Below the pieces are notes generated by a model. The model worked only from the letters and a program-made list of their open reading frames with translations. It made no database searches and was not told the DNA's origin. From positions 1 to 39,916 of the forward strand of contig NZ_JAVMKF010000067.1 of NCBI RefSeq assembly GCF_031732815.1: a stretch of DNA of 39,916 nucleotides. The letters run 5' to 3'. How positions within the stretch are numbered: position 1 is the stretch's first letter; each line of letters opens with the position of its first letter. This document shows, piece after piece, positions 15,734-23,486 of the stretch. The DNA comes from Accumulibacter sp031732815 (GTDB taxonomy: Bacteria; Pseudomonadota; Gammaproteobacteria; Burkholderiales; Rhodocyclaceae). The translations under genes and the position numbers were made by a program.

Positions 15734-18121
15734 TCAGTTGCGCAGCGGCTTGCCGGTTTGCAGCATGTGCTGGATGCGCTGTTGGGTCAGCGGATTCTTC
15801 AGCAGCTCGACGAAGAGCTTGCGCTCGACGGTCAACAACCACTGTTCGTCGACCAGCGAACCGGTCTCGACCTCGCCCCCGCAAAGGGCGGTAGCCGCCG
15901 CCTTGGCCACCGCGTAGTCGTGCGCTGAAATCATCCCGCCTTCCTTCATGTTGGCGAGCATCATCTCGCAGTTGGCAATGCCGGTACGCCCGGCAACCTT
16001 GATGCCGCGCGCCGGCAGGCGCGGGTAGTAGCCCGCCTCGGCGAGGCCGCGCGCCTCACGCAAAGCGATGTAGAGCAGTTCGTTCGCGTTGAAGACGATG
16101 CGGTCCGACTCCAGCGCAAAACCGAGTTCCTTCGCCTGCACGCCGCTTTTCGACACGGTAGCCATGGCAATCGTCATGAATGCCGGCTGGATGAACTCGA
16201 ACGGGTCGTTGCCGGCGGTCTTTGCCGCCATCTGTGCGGCGCGCAGCGCAAACTCCTTGCAGCCGCCACCGGCCGGAATCAGGCCAACGCCAGCTTCCAC
16301 CAGACCAATGTAGCTTTCCAGCGCAATCACTCGCCTGGCCGCGTGCATCAGAAACTCGCAACCCCCGCCGAGCGCCATCCCTTGCACTGCGGCGACCACC
16401 GGCACGGTAGCGTACTTCAGGCGGAGCGAAGTGTTCTGGAACTCGGCAACGTACCTTTCCAGGAGCTCGAACTGCCCGCCGGCAATCGCCTCGGCAACTT
16501 CCTTCAGATTGGCGCCGAAAGCAAAAGGCGCCTCGTGCCAGACGACCAGGCCGCGATATCCCGCCTCAGCCCGCGCGATAGCCTCCTGCAGACCGACGAT
16601 CACCTCGCGGCCCAGGGTGTGGTTCCGGGTCTTGACGCTGACGATGGCGATCTCCGGGTCCACCTGTGGCAAGCACCACAGGCGGACGCCCTCGTTTTCC
16701 CACAGCACGCGACCGACCGCCGCCGTCTCGCCGAGCACACGCTCGGGAAAGACCTGGCGTTGATAAACCGGCAGTGACGAGCGCGCCACGTAGCTGTCCG
16801 TGCGCGCCGAGTACGAACCCTGCGGCGTGTGCACCCCGCTCTCCGCGACGCGGCCGAAAACCCAGGCGGGGAGCGGCGCCGAACTCATCGACAAGCCGCC
16901 AGCGATGTCGCTCTGCACGGCCTCGGCAATCGCCGACCAGCCGGCCGCCTGCCAGCTCTCGAACGGACCCTGCGCCCAGCCAAAGCCCCAGCGCATGGCA
17001 AAATCGACATCGCGTGCGTTATCGGCGATGTCGGCCAGATGGTAAGCGGCGTAATGGAAGATGTCGCGGAAGATGGCCCACAGGAACTGCGCGTGCGGGT
17101 GCCCGCTGGCGCGCAACTGGGCGAACTTTTCCGCCGGGTCGGGATTTCTCAGGATGCCCAGCACGCTCGCATCGATCTCGCCACCGCTGTCGCGATAGTC
17201 CTGTGCAGCAAGGTCGAGCACCTTGATCGCCCGGCCATCCTTGCGAAAGATTCCGCAGCGCGTCTTCTGGCCGAGCGCCCCTTTGCCGATCAGCGCCGCC
17301 AGCCAGCCCGGTACGGCGTAGTAGTCGTGCCAGGGATCGTCGCCCAGAGTGTCCTGCATCGTCTTGATCACGTGTGCCAGCGTATCGAGTCCAACGACGT
17401 CGGCGGTGCGGTAGGTGGCGCTCTTCGGTCGCCCGATGATCGGCCCGGTCAAAAGGTCGACGACATCGAAACCCAGGCCCAGCCGCTGCGTGTGGTGCAT
17501 GACCGCGAGTATGGAGAAGACACCGAGGCGATTGGCAACGAAATTTGGCGTGTCGAGCGCGCGCACGATGCCCTTGCCGAGACGCGCTACGAGCCATGAC
17601 TCGAGCTGGTCGAGGAGCGCCGGGTCAGTTGCTTGCGTGGCGATCAGTTCGACCAGATGCATGTAGCGCGGCGGATTGAAGAAGTGGATGCCGCAGAAAC
17701 GCGAGCGAAGGGCTTCGGGCAGACCCTGCGCGAGACGATTGATCGACAGTCCGGAGGTATTCGATGCAATGATCGCGCCGGGGGCGATAAAAGGCGCGAT
17801 CTTGCGGTAGAGATCATCCTTCCACTCCATCTTTTCAGCGATGGCTTCGATGATCAGATCGCAGTCCGCCAGTTGCGCGAGGTGCTGCTGATAATTGGCG
17901 GCGTCGATATACGCCACGCGGTCCCGGCTTGCCAGCGGCGACGGCTCGTGCTTCCTGAGGGCGTCGATCGCCCTGGTGACGATGCCGTTCGGATTGCCAT
18001 CACCCGCTGGCAGGTCGAAAAGCACCACCGGTACTTCGGCATTCGCGAGGTGCGCGGCGATCTGCGCGCCCATCACGCCCGCCCCGAGTACGGCGGCCTT
18101 GCGTACGATGAAGTTGCTCAA
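15734..18121 (-). CDS. 3-hydroxyacyl-CoA dehydrogenase / enoyl-CoA hydratase fusion (HAD-ECH order)
   Basis: Bifunctional beta-oxidation enzyme of 795 aa. The N-terminal NAD-binding dehydrogenase has GAGVMG (13-18) and the catalytic pair His146 (in GIHFFNPP) and Glu158 (in HLVELI), followed by the dehydrogenase C-terminal domains. The enoyl-CoA hydratase domain is C-terminal (about 490-700), with GMALGGGCEF and GLVEAGVGLIPAGGG carrying the two catalytic Glu residues. This order, dehydrogenase first, is that of FadN proteins and is the reverse of E. coli FadB/FadJ. The start is TTG (18121) with AAGGAG 6 nt upstream. The downstream thiolase completes the module. Confidence 0.93.
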   Translation of the reverse strand: MSNFIVRKAAVLGAGVMGAQIAAHLANAEVPVVLFDLPAGDGNPNGIVTRAIDALRKHEPSPLASRDRVAYIDAANYQQHLAQLADCDLIIEAIAEKMEWKDDLYRKIAPFIAPGAIIASNTSGLSINRLAQGLPEALRSRFCGIHFFNPPRYMHLVELIATQATDPALLDQLESWLVARLGKGIVRALDTPNFVANRLGVFSILAVMHHTQRLGLGFDVVDLLTGPIIGRPKSATYRTADVVGLDTLAHVIKTMQDTLGDDPWHDYYAVPGWLAALIGKGALGQKTRCGIFRKDGRAIKVLDLAAQDYRDSGGEIDASVLGILRNPDPAEKFAQLRASGHPHAQFLWAIFRDIFHYAAYHLADIADNARDVDFAMRWGFGWAQGPFESWQAAGWSAIAEAVQSDIAGGLSMSSAPLPAWVFGRVAESGVHTPQGSYSARTDSYVARSSLPVYQRQVFPERVLGETAAVGRVLWENEGVRLWCLPQVDPEIAIVSVKTRNHTLGREVIVGLQEAIARAEAGYRGLVVWHEAPFAFGANLKEVAEAIAGGQFELLERYVAEFQNTSLRLKYATVPVVAAVQGMALGGGCEFLMHAARRVIALESYIGLVEAGVGLIPAGGGCKEFALRAAQMAAKTAGNDPFEFIQPAFMTIAMATVSKSGVQAKELGFALESDRIVFNANELLYIALREARGLAEAGYYPRLPARGIKVAGRTGIANCEMMLANMKEGGMISAHDYAVAKAAATALCGGEVETGSLVDEQWLLTVERKLFVELLKNPLTQQRIQHMLQTGKPLRN

Positions 18122-18186
18122 GCTGTTCTCCTTTTCTGGTCGTCCACGCTCGCCGGGAACACCCCGCAGCAGCGCTGCACACGCTA

Positions 18187-18204
18187 CTCAAACGAACGTT
18201 TGAA
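18187..18204. promoter_or_regulatory. PsrA-like TetR operator upstream of the HAD-ECH/thiolase unit
   Basis: An 18-bp palindrome, CTCAAACGAACGTTTGAA, with perfect 7-bp arms (TCAAACG and CGTTTGA) around AA. It fits the CAAAC-N4-GTTTG pattern described for PsrA of pseudomonads. It abuts the -10 box of the promoter at 18204-18231 and so would cover the transcription start. It matches the site upstream of the TetR gene (26714-26731) at 16 of 18 positions. Repression relieved by acyl-CoA is inferred. Confidence 0.85.
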
Positions 18205-18231
18205 TTATACGTGATCAGCCTGCCACGTCAA
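18204..18231 (-). promoter_or_regulatory. Sigma70 promoter of the HAD-ECH/thiolase unit
   Basis: On the minus strand, TTGACG (18231-18226), a 16-nt spacer, and a perfect TATAAT (18209-18204). The predicted leader is about 75 nt. The operator palindrome starts at the last base of the -10 box. Confidence 0.8.
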
Positions 18232-18265
18232 GCGAAACCTGGCGCGGGCCGCCTGATCCGCGGAC

Positions 18266-18293
18266 AAAAAAAAGCCCCGAAAACGGGGCTTTT
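18266..18293 (-). terminator. Intrinsic terminator after fadL
   Basis: On the minus strand, AAAAGCCCCG, a TTTT loop, CGGGGCTTTT, then further T residues to give an 8-T run. The stem is 10 bp counting the A-T pairs. It lies 21 nt past the fadL stop and separates the two fad units. It is the clearest terminator in the window. Confidence 0.93.
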
Positions 18294-18314
18294 CTTGCCG
18301 GAGCGGGGCGGGGC

Positions 18315-19643
18315 TCAGAAAGCGAGCGAATATTGCGCGCCCAGAATCCAGACGCTGGCGTCGTACTCGCCGGTCACCGTCCCGCGGTTGGTCAGCGGAC
18401 TGGCCGTGGTCTCGTTCTTGTTGATCTTCGGATTCTTGACATACAGGTACGCCAGGCCAAGCTCGAGCGTCTGCTCCTTGGCCGGCTTCCATTGCGTACC
18501 GACGGAGAACCAGGTGCGGTCGTTGTCGGGCAGCGAGGTCAGGCGAGTGCTCGCTTTCTTCACCGGCGTCTGGTCGTAGGCGACGCCAAACTGCAGCTTG
18601 ACTGCGTCCGACAGCGCATACGTGGCGCCCAGAGCAACGCGGTAGGTATTCTGGAAGTTGGTGTCGAGCCGTTGCGCTCGCACGCCGTTCTGCAGACCGG
18701 AGGTGCGGTAGATATCGACATTCTTGATCGTGCTCCAGCCCGTCCACGACACGTCACCCAACATGTCCCAGCGATCGCTCAGGCGCTGATTGACGCTGAC
18801 GATGAACGTGTCCGGCACCTTGATGTCGGCCTTCACGTCGCTCGCACCGCCACCGGCTCTGAGCGCCGCGGCCGTTCCTTCACCAAGAGCCGAGCCGTCG
18901 CTGCTCAGCTTGACCTTGCCGTCCGTATGGTACTGAATCGCGGAGCGATACGATACGCCCACACGCGTCGACGGAGACAGGGTAAACAGCGCGCCGACGT
19001 TCCAGCCCCAGGCATCGTCGCTGAGATTCATATGCGACGTGACGCGGGAAAGGCCAAGCGTGGCGACACTCACCTGCCGATAGTAGTCGGCCTCGATCCT
19101 CTGCCAGCTCAGGCCCGCACCCAGCGACACCAGGTCATTGACCCTGAAGGCAATCGAAGGATTGAGGTTGAACGTCTTGATGTCGAACTCGTTCGACTGG
19201 GCGCTACCGCGCCACGGGTCGTCATACTTGGTCTTCAGGCCAAACGGTGCGCCGATGCCCAGGCCGAGATAAACGTCCTTGTTAAGTGCCCATGAAGCGT
19301 AGGCATTCGGGATGAAGCCCCAACCCCCGGCATCGCCGCCCTCGTCAGCACCCGCCGTCCCGCCGGCCCCAAAAACGCCAACCTGCGATCCCTTGTCGTT
19401 GAACTTGAAACTCGTCTTCACCGCGCTCAGTCCGCCGGATGCCGCCAGACGCGGCAATTGCGTCATCCCGGCCGGGTTCCAGTAGATCGTGCTGGCGTCA
19501 TTCGCCTTGGCGGCCGACCCCGCAAAGGCGTTGCCCAGCCCACTTCCCTGCTCCAGAAGCTGGAAGCCCGCGGCGCCCGCGCCACCGGCAAAAGCCGCCA
19601 GGAACATGACGGACATCACCTTCATCGATTGCTTGTGCAACAT
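18315..19643 (-). CDS. fadL: FadL-family long-chain fatty acid outer-membrane transporter
   Basis: Outer-membrane beta-barrel for uptake of long-chain fatty acids or other hydrophobic compounds. The 442 aa protein has a signal peptide (about 1-25, ending GGAGA-AG) and then the FadL N-terminal hatch signature GFQLLEQGSGLGNAFAGSAA plus DASTIYWNPAGM. It ends YSLAF with a terminal Phe typical of barrels. A strong AGGAGG site precedes the ATG. It follows the thioesterase by 114 bp and closes the fad unit before a strong terminator. Substrate specificity cannot be read from sequence, but the operon points to fatty acids. Confidence 0.93.
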   Translation of the reverse strand: MLHKQSMKVMSVMFLAAFAGGAGAAGFQLLEQGSGLGNAFAGSAAKANDASTIYWNPAGMTQLPRLAASGGLSAVKTSFKFNDKGSQVGVFGAGGTAGADEGGDAGGWGFIPNAYASWALNKDVYLGLGIGAPFGLKTKYDDPWRGSAQSNEFDIKTFNLNPSIAFRVNDLVSLGAGLSWQRIEADYYRQVSVATLGLSRVTSHMNLSDDAWGWNVGALFTLSPSTRVGVSYRSAIQYHTDGKVKLSSDGSALGEGTAAALRAGGGASDVKADIKVPDTFIVSVNQRLSDRWDMLGDVSWTGWSTIKNVDIYRTSGLQNGVRAQRLDTNFQNTYRVALGATYALSDAVKLQFGVAYDQTPVKKASTRLTSLPDNDRTWFSVGTQWKPAKEQTLELGLAYLYVKNPKINKNETTASPLTNRGTVTGEYDASVWILGAQYSLAF

Positions 19644-19757
19644 CTCGAACTCCTCCTAGGATGGTGTGTCAGCAGTGGTGCGTCAGTCGTCTGCCCACCA
19701 CGTTGTAAAAGCGTTCTGCCAAGCTATCCTAAGGCGGCTATCAAGAAAATTGTCGAG

Positions 19758-20156
19758 TTAATCGATTTCCGGCAGCTCCCTTTTCTCGCCGTGTTGGTTA
19801 ATTGCAACATAGGTCAGCACGGCTTCCGTCACCTTCACGGTAATCGGCTGTGCCGGATGCCGTTCGGCGTAGACCTCGACCCGGACCCGCATCGACGTGC
19901 GGCCGGTATCGACCACCTCGGCATAGAAGCTGACCAGATCGCCAACCGAAACCGGCTGCTTGAAGAGGAAGGAGTTCACCGCCACCGTCGTCACCCGCCC
20001 GCGCGCCCGGCGCATGGCGGGAAGCGCGCCGGCGACGTCAACCTGGGCCATGATCCAGCCACCAAAGACGTCACCTTGCGGGTTCACATCGGCTGGCATC
20101 GGCACGACGCGCAGAATGGGTTGCCCATCGGGTAATCGGGTCATCGTGTCAGGCAT
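19758..20156 (-). CDS. Acyl-CoA thioesterase (YciA-like hotdog)
   Basis: A 132 aa single-hotdog thioesterase that would hydrolyse acyl-CoA to free acid and CoA. Family features are the N-terminal ADVNPQGDVFGGWIMAQVD segment with the catalytic Asp region, and SFLFKQPVSVGDLVSFYAEV. The ATG at 20156 overlaps the end of the FadJ-type gene by 8 bp and has GGAG 5 nt upstream. Within a beta-oxidation unit it may free CoA trapped in poorly oxidised acyl-CoAs. Chain-length preference is unknown. Confidence 0.88.
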   Translation of the reverse strand: MPDTMTRLPDGQPILRVVPMPADVNPQGDVFGGWIMAQVDVAGALPAMRRARGRVTTVAVNSFLFKQPVSVGDLVSFYAEVVDTGRTSMRVRVEVYAERHPAQPITVKVTEAVLTYVAINQHGEKRELPEID

Positions 20157-22077
20157 GTCGACTCCGCAAGTAGTTCAAGGGCCCCCCGGTGAAAGGAGCA
20201 AAACCGGTTCCGAAAATGATGCCGGCGTCGGCCAGATCGGCGTCCGCCACGACGCCTTCGGCGACGAGTTGTTGCGCGCGCTCGAGCAGCGGCTGCAGCA
20301 GACGTTCAGCGAGCCCGGCGGGTACGGCGCCGGGACTGGCTTTCGCCAGTTTTCCGGCTCGGTATTCGTAGAAGCCACGCCCCGCCTTCTTGCCCAACTG
20401 GCCGGCAGCAAAACGCTCGAGCAGGCAGCGCGGCGGCTCCTCGGCGGCGCTCGCCAGACTCCTGCCGGCGGCCATGGCTACGTCGAGGCCGACCATATCG
20501 ACCAACTCGATCGGGCCCATCGGCATGCCGAAGGCGAGCATCGCCTCGTCGACCGTCTCCGGCGCCAGTCCCTCATCGACCGCGCGCATCGCCGCCAGCA
20601 TGTACGGTCCGAGCACCGCGTTCACCAGAAAACCGGGCGCGCTCCTGACCGGCAGCGGCAGCCGGTCGATCTGGCGGACAAAGGCGATCGCACGCCGTAT
20701 CGCCTGCGCATCACTGCCCTCGGCATTGACCACCTCGACCAGCGGCATGCGGCTGACCGGGTTGAAGAAATGGATGCCGATCAAGCGCTCCGGCCGGGCG
20801 AGAACGCTGCGCAGGTCCTCCAGCCGCAGGCTCGAGGTATTCGTCGCGAGCACGGCGTCCGGCCGGATCACCGCCTCCAGACTCTGCAGCAGCGCCTGCT
20901 TGGCACCGACGTTCTCGAAGATGGCCTCGATCACGATATCGGCCTGCCGCGCCCCGTGCCCGTCAGGGTCTGGAATCAGGCGATCAAGCACGCGGCGCAG
21001 TTCGCGCTCGTCGCGGATTCGCCGGCTCCACGCCGCGTAAGCGCGCTGCAGGGCCGGTGCGATACGCTCGATTCCCTGGTCCTGCAGGGTCACCGTCAGC
21101 CCACGCAGTGCACACCAGGCAGCGATATCGCCGCCCATGACGCCGGCACCGACGATGTGCACCCGCTTCGCCGAAAAGTCGCTGCCTTTGGCAAAGGCCT
21201 TCAGACGCTCCTGCAGGAAGAAGACGCGCACCAGATTGCGTGCGGTCGGCGAACGCACGATGGTATCGATCAGCTCGGGCGCCGCCAGTGCGTTGCCCTG
21301 GTGGCGCGCCCACAGATCGATGATCGCGTAGGGCGCAGGATAGTGCTCGGGGCGCGCGCGGCGGGCAACCTGACGCCGCGCGCCGCGCGCGACGAGCTGT
21401 CGCAGCGGACCCGCCAACACGCGCTGCAGCAACGCCGGCCGGCGGCGCGCCTGATCGGCGACGACCAGCATTGCCGCCGCCTGCGTCATTACCCGTGGCG
21501 GGACGAGGTCGTCGGCCAGACCGAGGCGCTTCGCCTTCTGCGCGTCGACCGTCTTGCCGGTCAGCATCATGTCGAGCGCCGCCTGCGGCCCGATCCGTTC
21601 GGGCAGCCTGAGCATGCCGCCCCACCCCGGAACGATTCCCAACATCACTTCCGGCAGGCCGAGGCGGGTCGCCGGCTCATCGACGACGAGCAGGTAACGG
21701 CAGGCAAGCGCCAGCTCGAGGCCGCCGCCGAGACAATGACCACGCACCAGCGCCAGCGTCGGATACGAAACGCGTGCCAGCCGGTTGAACAAGTGCCAGC
21801 CACGGGCGACCAGCTCGATCCCCTTCTCAGCCGTATCAAGCTCGGTGAATTCCTCAACGTCGGCGCCAGCGATGAAGCCTGCCGCCTTGCCCGAGCGAAA
21901 GATCAGCCCGCGCGGTGGCTGGGCGTCAAAGCGATCGAGCATCCGCGCGAGTTCCTGCAGCACTGCCGTGGACAGCGAATTCGTCGACTCGCCGCCCTTG
22001 TCCAGCGTTGCCCAGACGATCCCGTCGGCGTCTTCGGCCAGTTGCCAGTGATCGTAGCCATTCAGCCCCATCTTCAT
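20149..22077 (-). CDS. fadJ: FadJ-type bifunctional enoyl-CoA hydratase / 3-hydroxyacyl-CoA dehydrogenase
   Basis: A 642 aa enzyme for hydration and NAD-dependent oxidation in beta-oxidation. The hydratase domain is N-terminal, with Glu121 in GHCLGGGLELAL and Glu143 in GLPEVMLGIVPGWGG. The dehydrogenase follows, with HIVGAGVMGGDIA and the catalytic GIHFFNPVSRMPLVEVV. The domain order is that of FadB/FadJ and opposite to the enzyme at 15734-18121. The start ATG at 22077 has GGAG 5 nt upstream; the frame is open further back only as a shadow of the thiolase gene. It is about 70 residues shorter than E. coli FadJ. Confidence 0.92.
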   Translation of the reverse strand: MKMGLNGYDHWQLAEDADGIVWATLDKGGESTNSLSTAVLQELARMLDRFDAQPPRGLIFRSGKAAGFIAGADVEEFTELDTAEKGIELVARGWHLFNRLARVSYPTLALVRGHCLGGGLELALACRYLLVVDEPATRLGLPEVMLGIVPGWGGMLRLPERIGPQAALDMMLTGKTVDAQKAKRLGLADDLVPPRVMTQAAAMLVVADQARRRPALLQRVLAGPLRQLVARGARRQVARRARPEHYPAPYAIIDLWARHQGNALAAPELIDTIVRSPTARNLVRVFFLQERLKAFAKGSDFSAKRVHIVGAGVMGGDIAAWCALRGLTVTLQDQGIERIAPALQRAYAAWSRRIRDERELRRVLDRLIPDPDGHGARQADIVIEAIFENVGAKQALLQSLEAVIRPDAVLATNTSSLRLEDLRSVLARPERLIGIHFFNPVSRMPLVEVVNAEGSDAQAIRRAIAFVRQIDRLPLPVRSAPGFLVNAVLGPYMLAAMRAVDEGLAPETVDEAMLAFGMPMGPIELVDMVGLDVAMAAGRSLASAAEEPPRCLLERFAAGQLGKKAGRGFYEYRAGKLAKASPGAVPAGLAERLLQPLLERAQQLVAEGVVADADLADAGIIFGTGFAPFTGGPLNYLRSRHA

Positions 22078-22106
22078 CCCTTCTCCCCCGCTCCGGCCGT
22101 CCAACT

Positions 22107-23396
22107 TCACGCCAGCGCCTCGACCAGCATCGCGCCACCCTGCCCGCCACCGATACAAATGGCGGCAATTCCCCGCTTGCCGCGCGCGCCGCGCAAGGCA
22201 TGCAGCAGATGAAGGACGATGCGCGCACCGGAGGCGCCGACCGGGTGACCAATGGCGATCGCCCCGCCATCGACATTCAGGCGCTCTTCGGGCAGGGCCC
22301 CCAAGGCGCCGCTCAGACCAAGCTTCTCGCGACAGTAGTCCGCGTCGTCCCAGGCAGCAAGACAGCCGAGGACCTGCGCGGCAAAGGCCTCGTTGATCTC
22401 CCAGAGGTCGATGTCGGCAAGCCCGAGACCGTGCCGCTGCAGGATCGGCGTTGCCGCATGGACTGGCCCCAGCCCCATCTGTGCCGGATCGAGAGCGGAC
22501 CATTGGCAGTCGCTGATCTTCCCCAGCGGCTTGAGCTGCCAGCGGTCAACCGCTGCTTGTGAAGCAAGAACCAACCACGCCGCTCCATCGCTGATCTGCG
22601 AGCTGTTGCCCGGCGTCACCCGACCGTACTTGCGGTCGAAGAAAGGCTTCAGCCTGGCCAGCGCGGACAGGCTCGAATCGGCGCGCACCCCGTCGTCTTC
22701 CGCGTGAACCGTTCCCTTCTGGTCGACCAGGGGAACGATTTCCGCCAGGCGTCCAGCCGCGCGCGCGGCGAGCGCACGCTGGTGGCTGCGCACGCTGTAC
22801 TCGTCCATCTGCTCGCGCGAAAGCGAAAAGCGCCAAGCCAGATTCTCGGCTGTCTGTCCCATCAACAGGCCGACCACCGGATCGGTCAGCCCCTTGAGCA
22901 GTCCGATCACCGGCGAGAACAGTTCGCGCGCGGGCAAGCGGGCAAACAGTCCGATCTTCTGCCCCAGCGTCTTCGCCTGCATCATCTGAGCGAACCAGCG
23001 CACCATCGCCGGCGAGTAGAGGAGCGGCGCGTGCGACAGCGCGTCGACGCCGCCCGCGAGGACCAGTTGCGCGCGGCCGTTCTGAATGTTGGTCATCGCC
23101 GAATCGATCGCCTGCATGCCGCTGGCGCAGTTGCGCATGACCGTCCATCCCGGCACCTTGTCGCCGCAACCGAGGCGCAGTGCAACGACGCGACCGATAT
23201 TGACTTCGTCCGGCGATGGACTGGCGCAACCGAGGATGACCTCGTCGAGATCGTGCGCAGCAAACGGCTGGCGAATCAGCAGCGCCCGCCCGGCCTGCAC
23301 CGCCAGGTCGCTCGCGGCAAAAGGTCCGGGCGCATTGCGCCCCTTGAGAAACGGCGTTCGCGCACCGTCGACGATATAAACTGGTTGGAAAGCCAC
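22107..23396 (-). CDS. fadI: FadI-type acetyl-CoA acyltransferase (thiolase)
   Basis: Thiolase that closes the beta-oxidation cycle with the FadJ-type partner. It has the nucleophile Cys in MRNCASGMQA, NEAFAAQ, GGAIAIGHPVGASG, and CIGGGQGG near the C-terminus. The frame is open to 23429, but I favour GTG at 23396 (429 aa), which has GGAGG 7 nt upstream and puts the family start VAFQPVYIVDGARTPF at the N-terminus. The two upstream candidates (ATG 23417 and GTG 23429) sit in a hairpin or lack a ribosome site. Catalytic assignment is firm; the start is moderately certain. Confidence 0.9.
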   Translation of the reverse strand: MAFQPVYIVDGARTPFLKGRNAPGPFAASDLAVQAGRALLIRQPFAAHDLDEVILGCASPSPDEVNIGRVVALRLGCGDKVPGWTVMRNCASGMQAIDSAMTNIQNGRAQLVLAGGVDALSHAPLLYSPAMVRWFAQMMQAKTLGQKIGLFARLPARELFSPVIGLLKGLTDPVVGLLMGQTAENLAWRFSLSREQMDEYSVRSHQRALAARAAGRLAEIVPLVDQKGTVHAEDDGVRADSSLSALARLKPFFDRKYGRVTPGNSSQISDGAAWLVLASQAAVDRWQLKPLGKISDCQWSALDPAQMGLGPVHAATPILQRHGLGLADIDLWEINEAFAAQVLGCLAAWDDADYCREKLGLSGALGALPEERLNVDGGAIAIGHPVGASGARIVLHLLHALRGARGKRGIAAICIGGGQGGAMLVEALA

Positions 23397-23418
23397 CCTC
23401 TCTCCTCCATTCGACATT

Positions 23419-23469
23419 GCTGCTGCCACCCCACCGGCAGCAGCGCGGCGACCGGCCAGGCCGCCGCGC
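23419..23469 (-). promoter_or_regulatory. Tandem hairpins between fadE and the FadI-type thiolase
   Basis: The fadE-thiolase gap contains GCTGCTGCC (23419-23427) pairing perfectly with GGCAGCAGC (23436-23444), and GCGCGGCG (23443-23450) pairing with CGCCGCGC (23462-23469). They share two bases, so only one may form fully at a time. No T-run follows, so they are more likely intercistronic stability or processing elements than terminators. Confidence 0.45.
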
Positions 23470-23486
23470 GCACAGCGCGCCCAGGA

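Noticed and set aside
19644..19757. A third copy of the TetR operator in front of fadL.
   Set aside because: No CAAAC-N4-GTTTG-like palindrome is present in this gap; fadL is more simply explained as the end of the TetR-fadE unit.
19960..22212. A 750-codon plus-strand frame across the FadJ-type gene.
   Set aside because: It is antisense shadow of a well-supported bifunctional enzyme; no recognisable motif or ribosome site.
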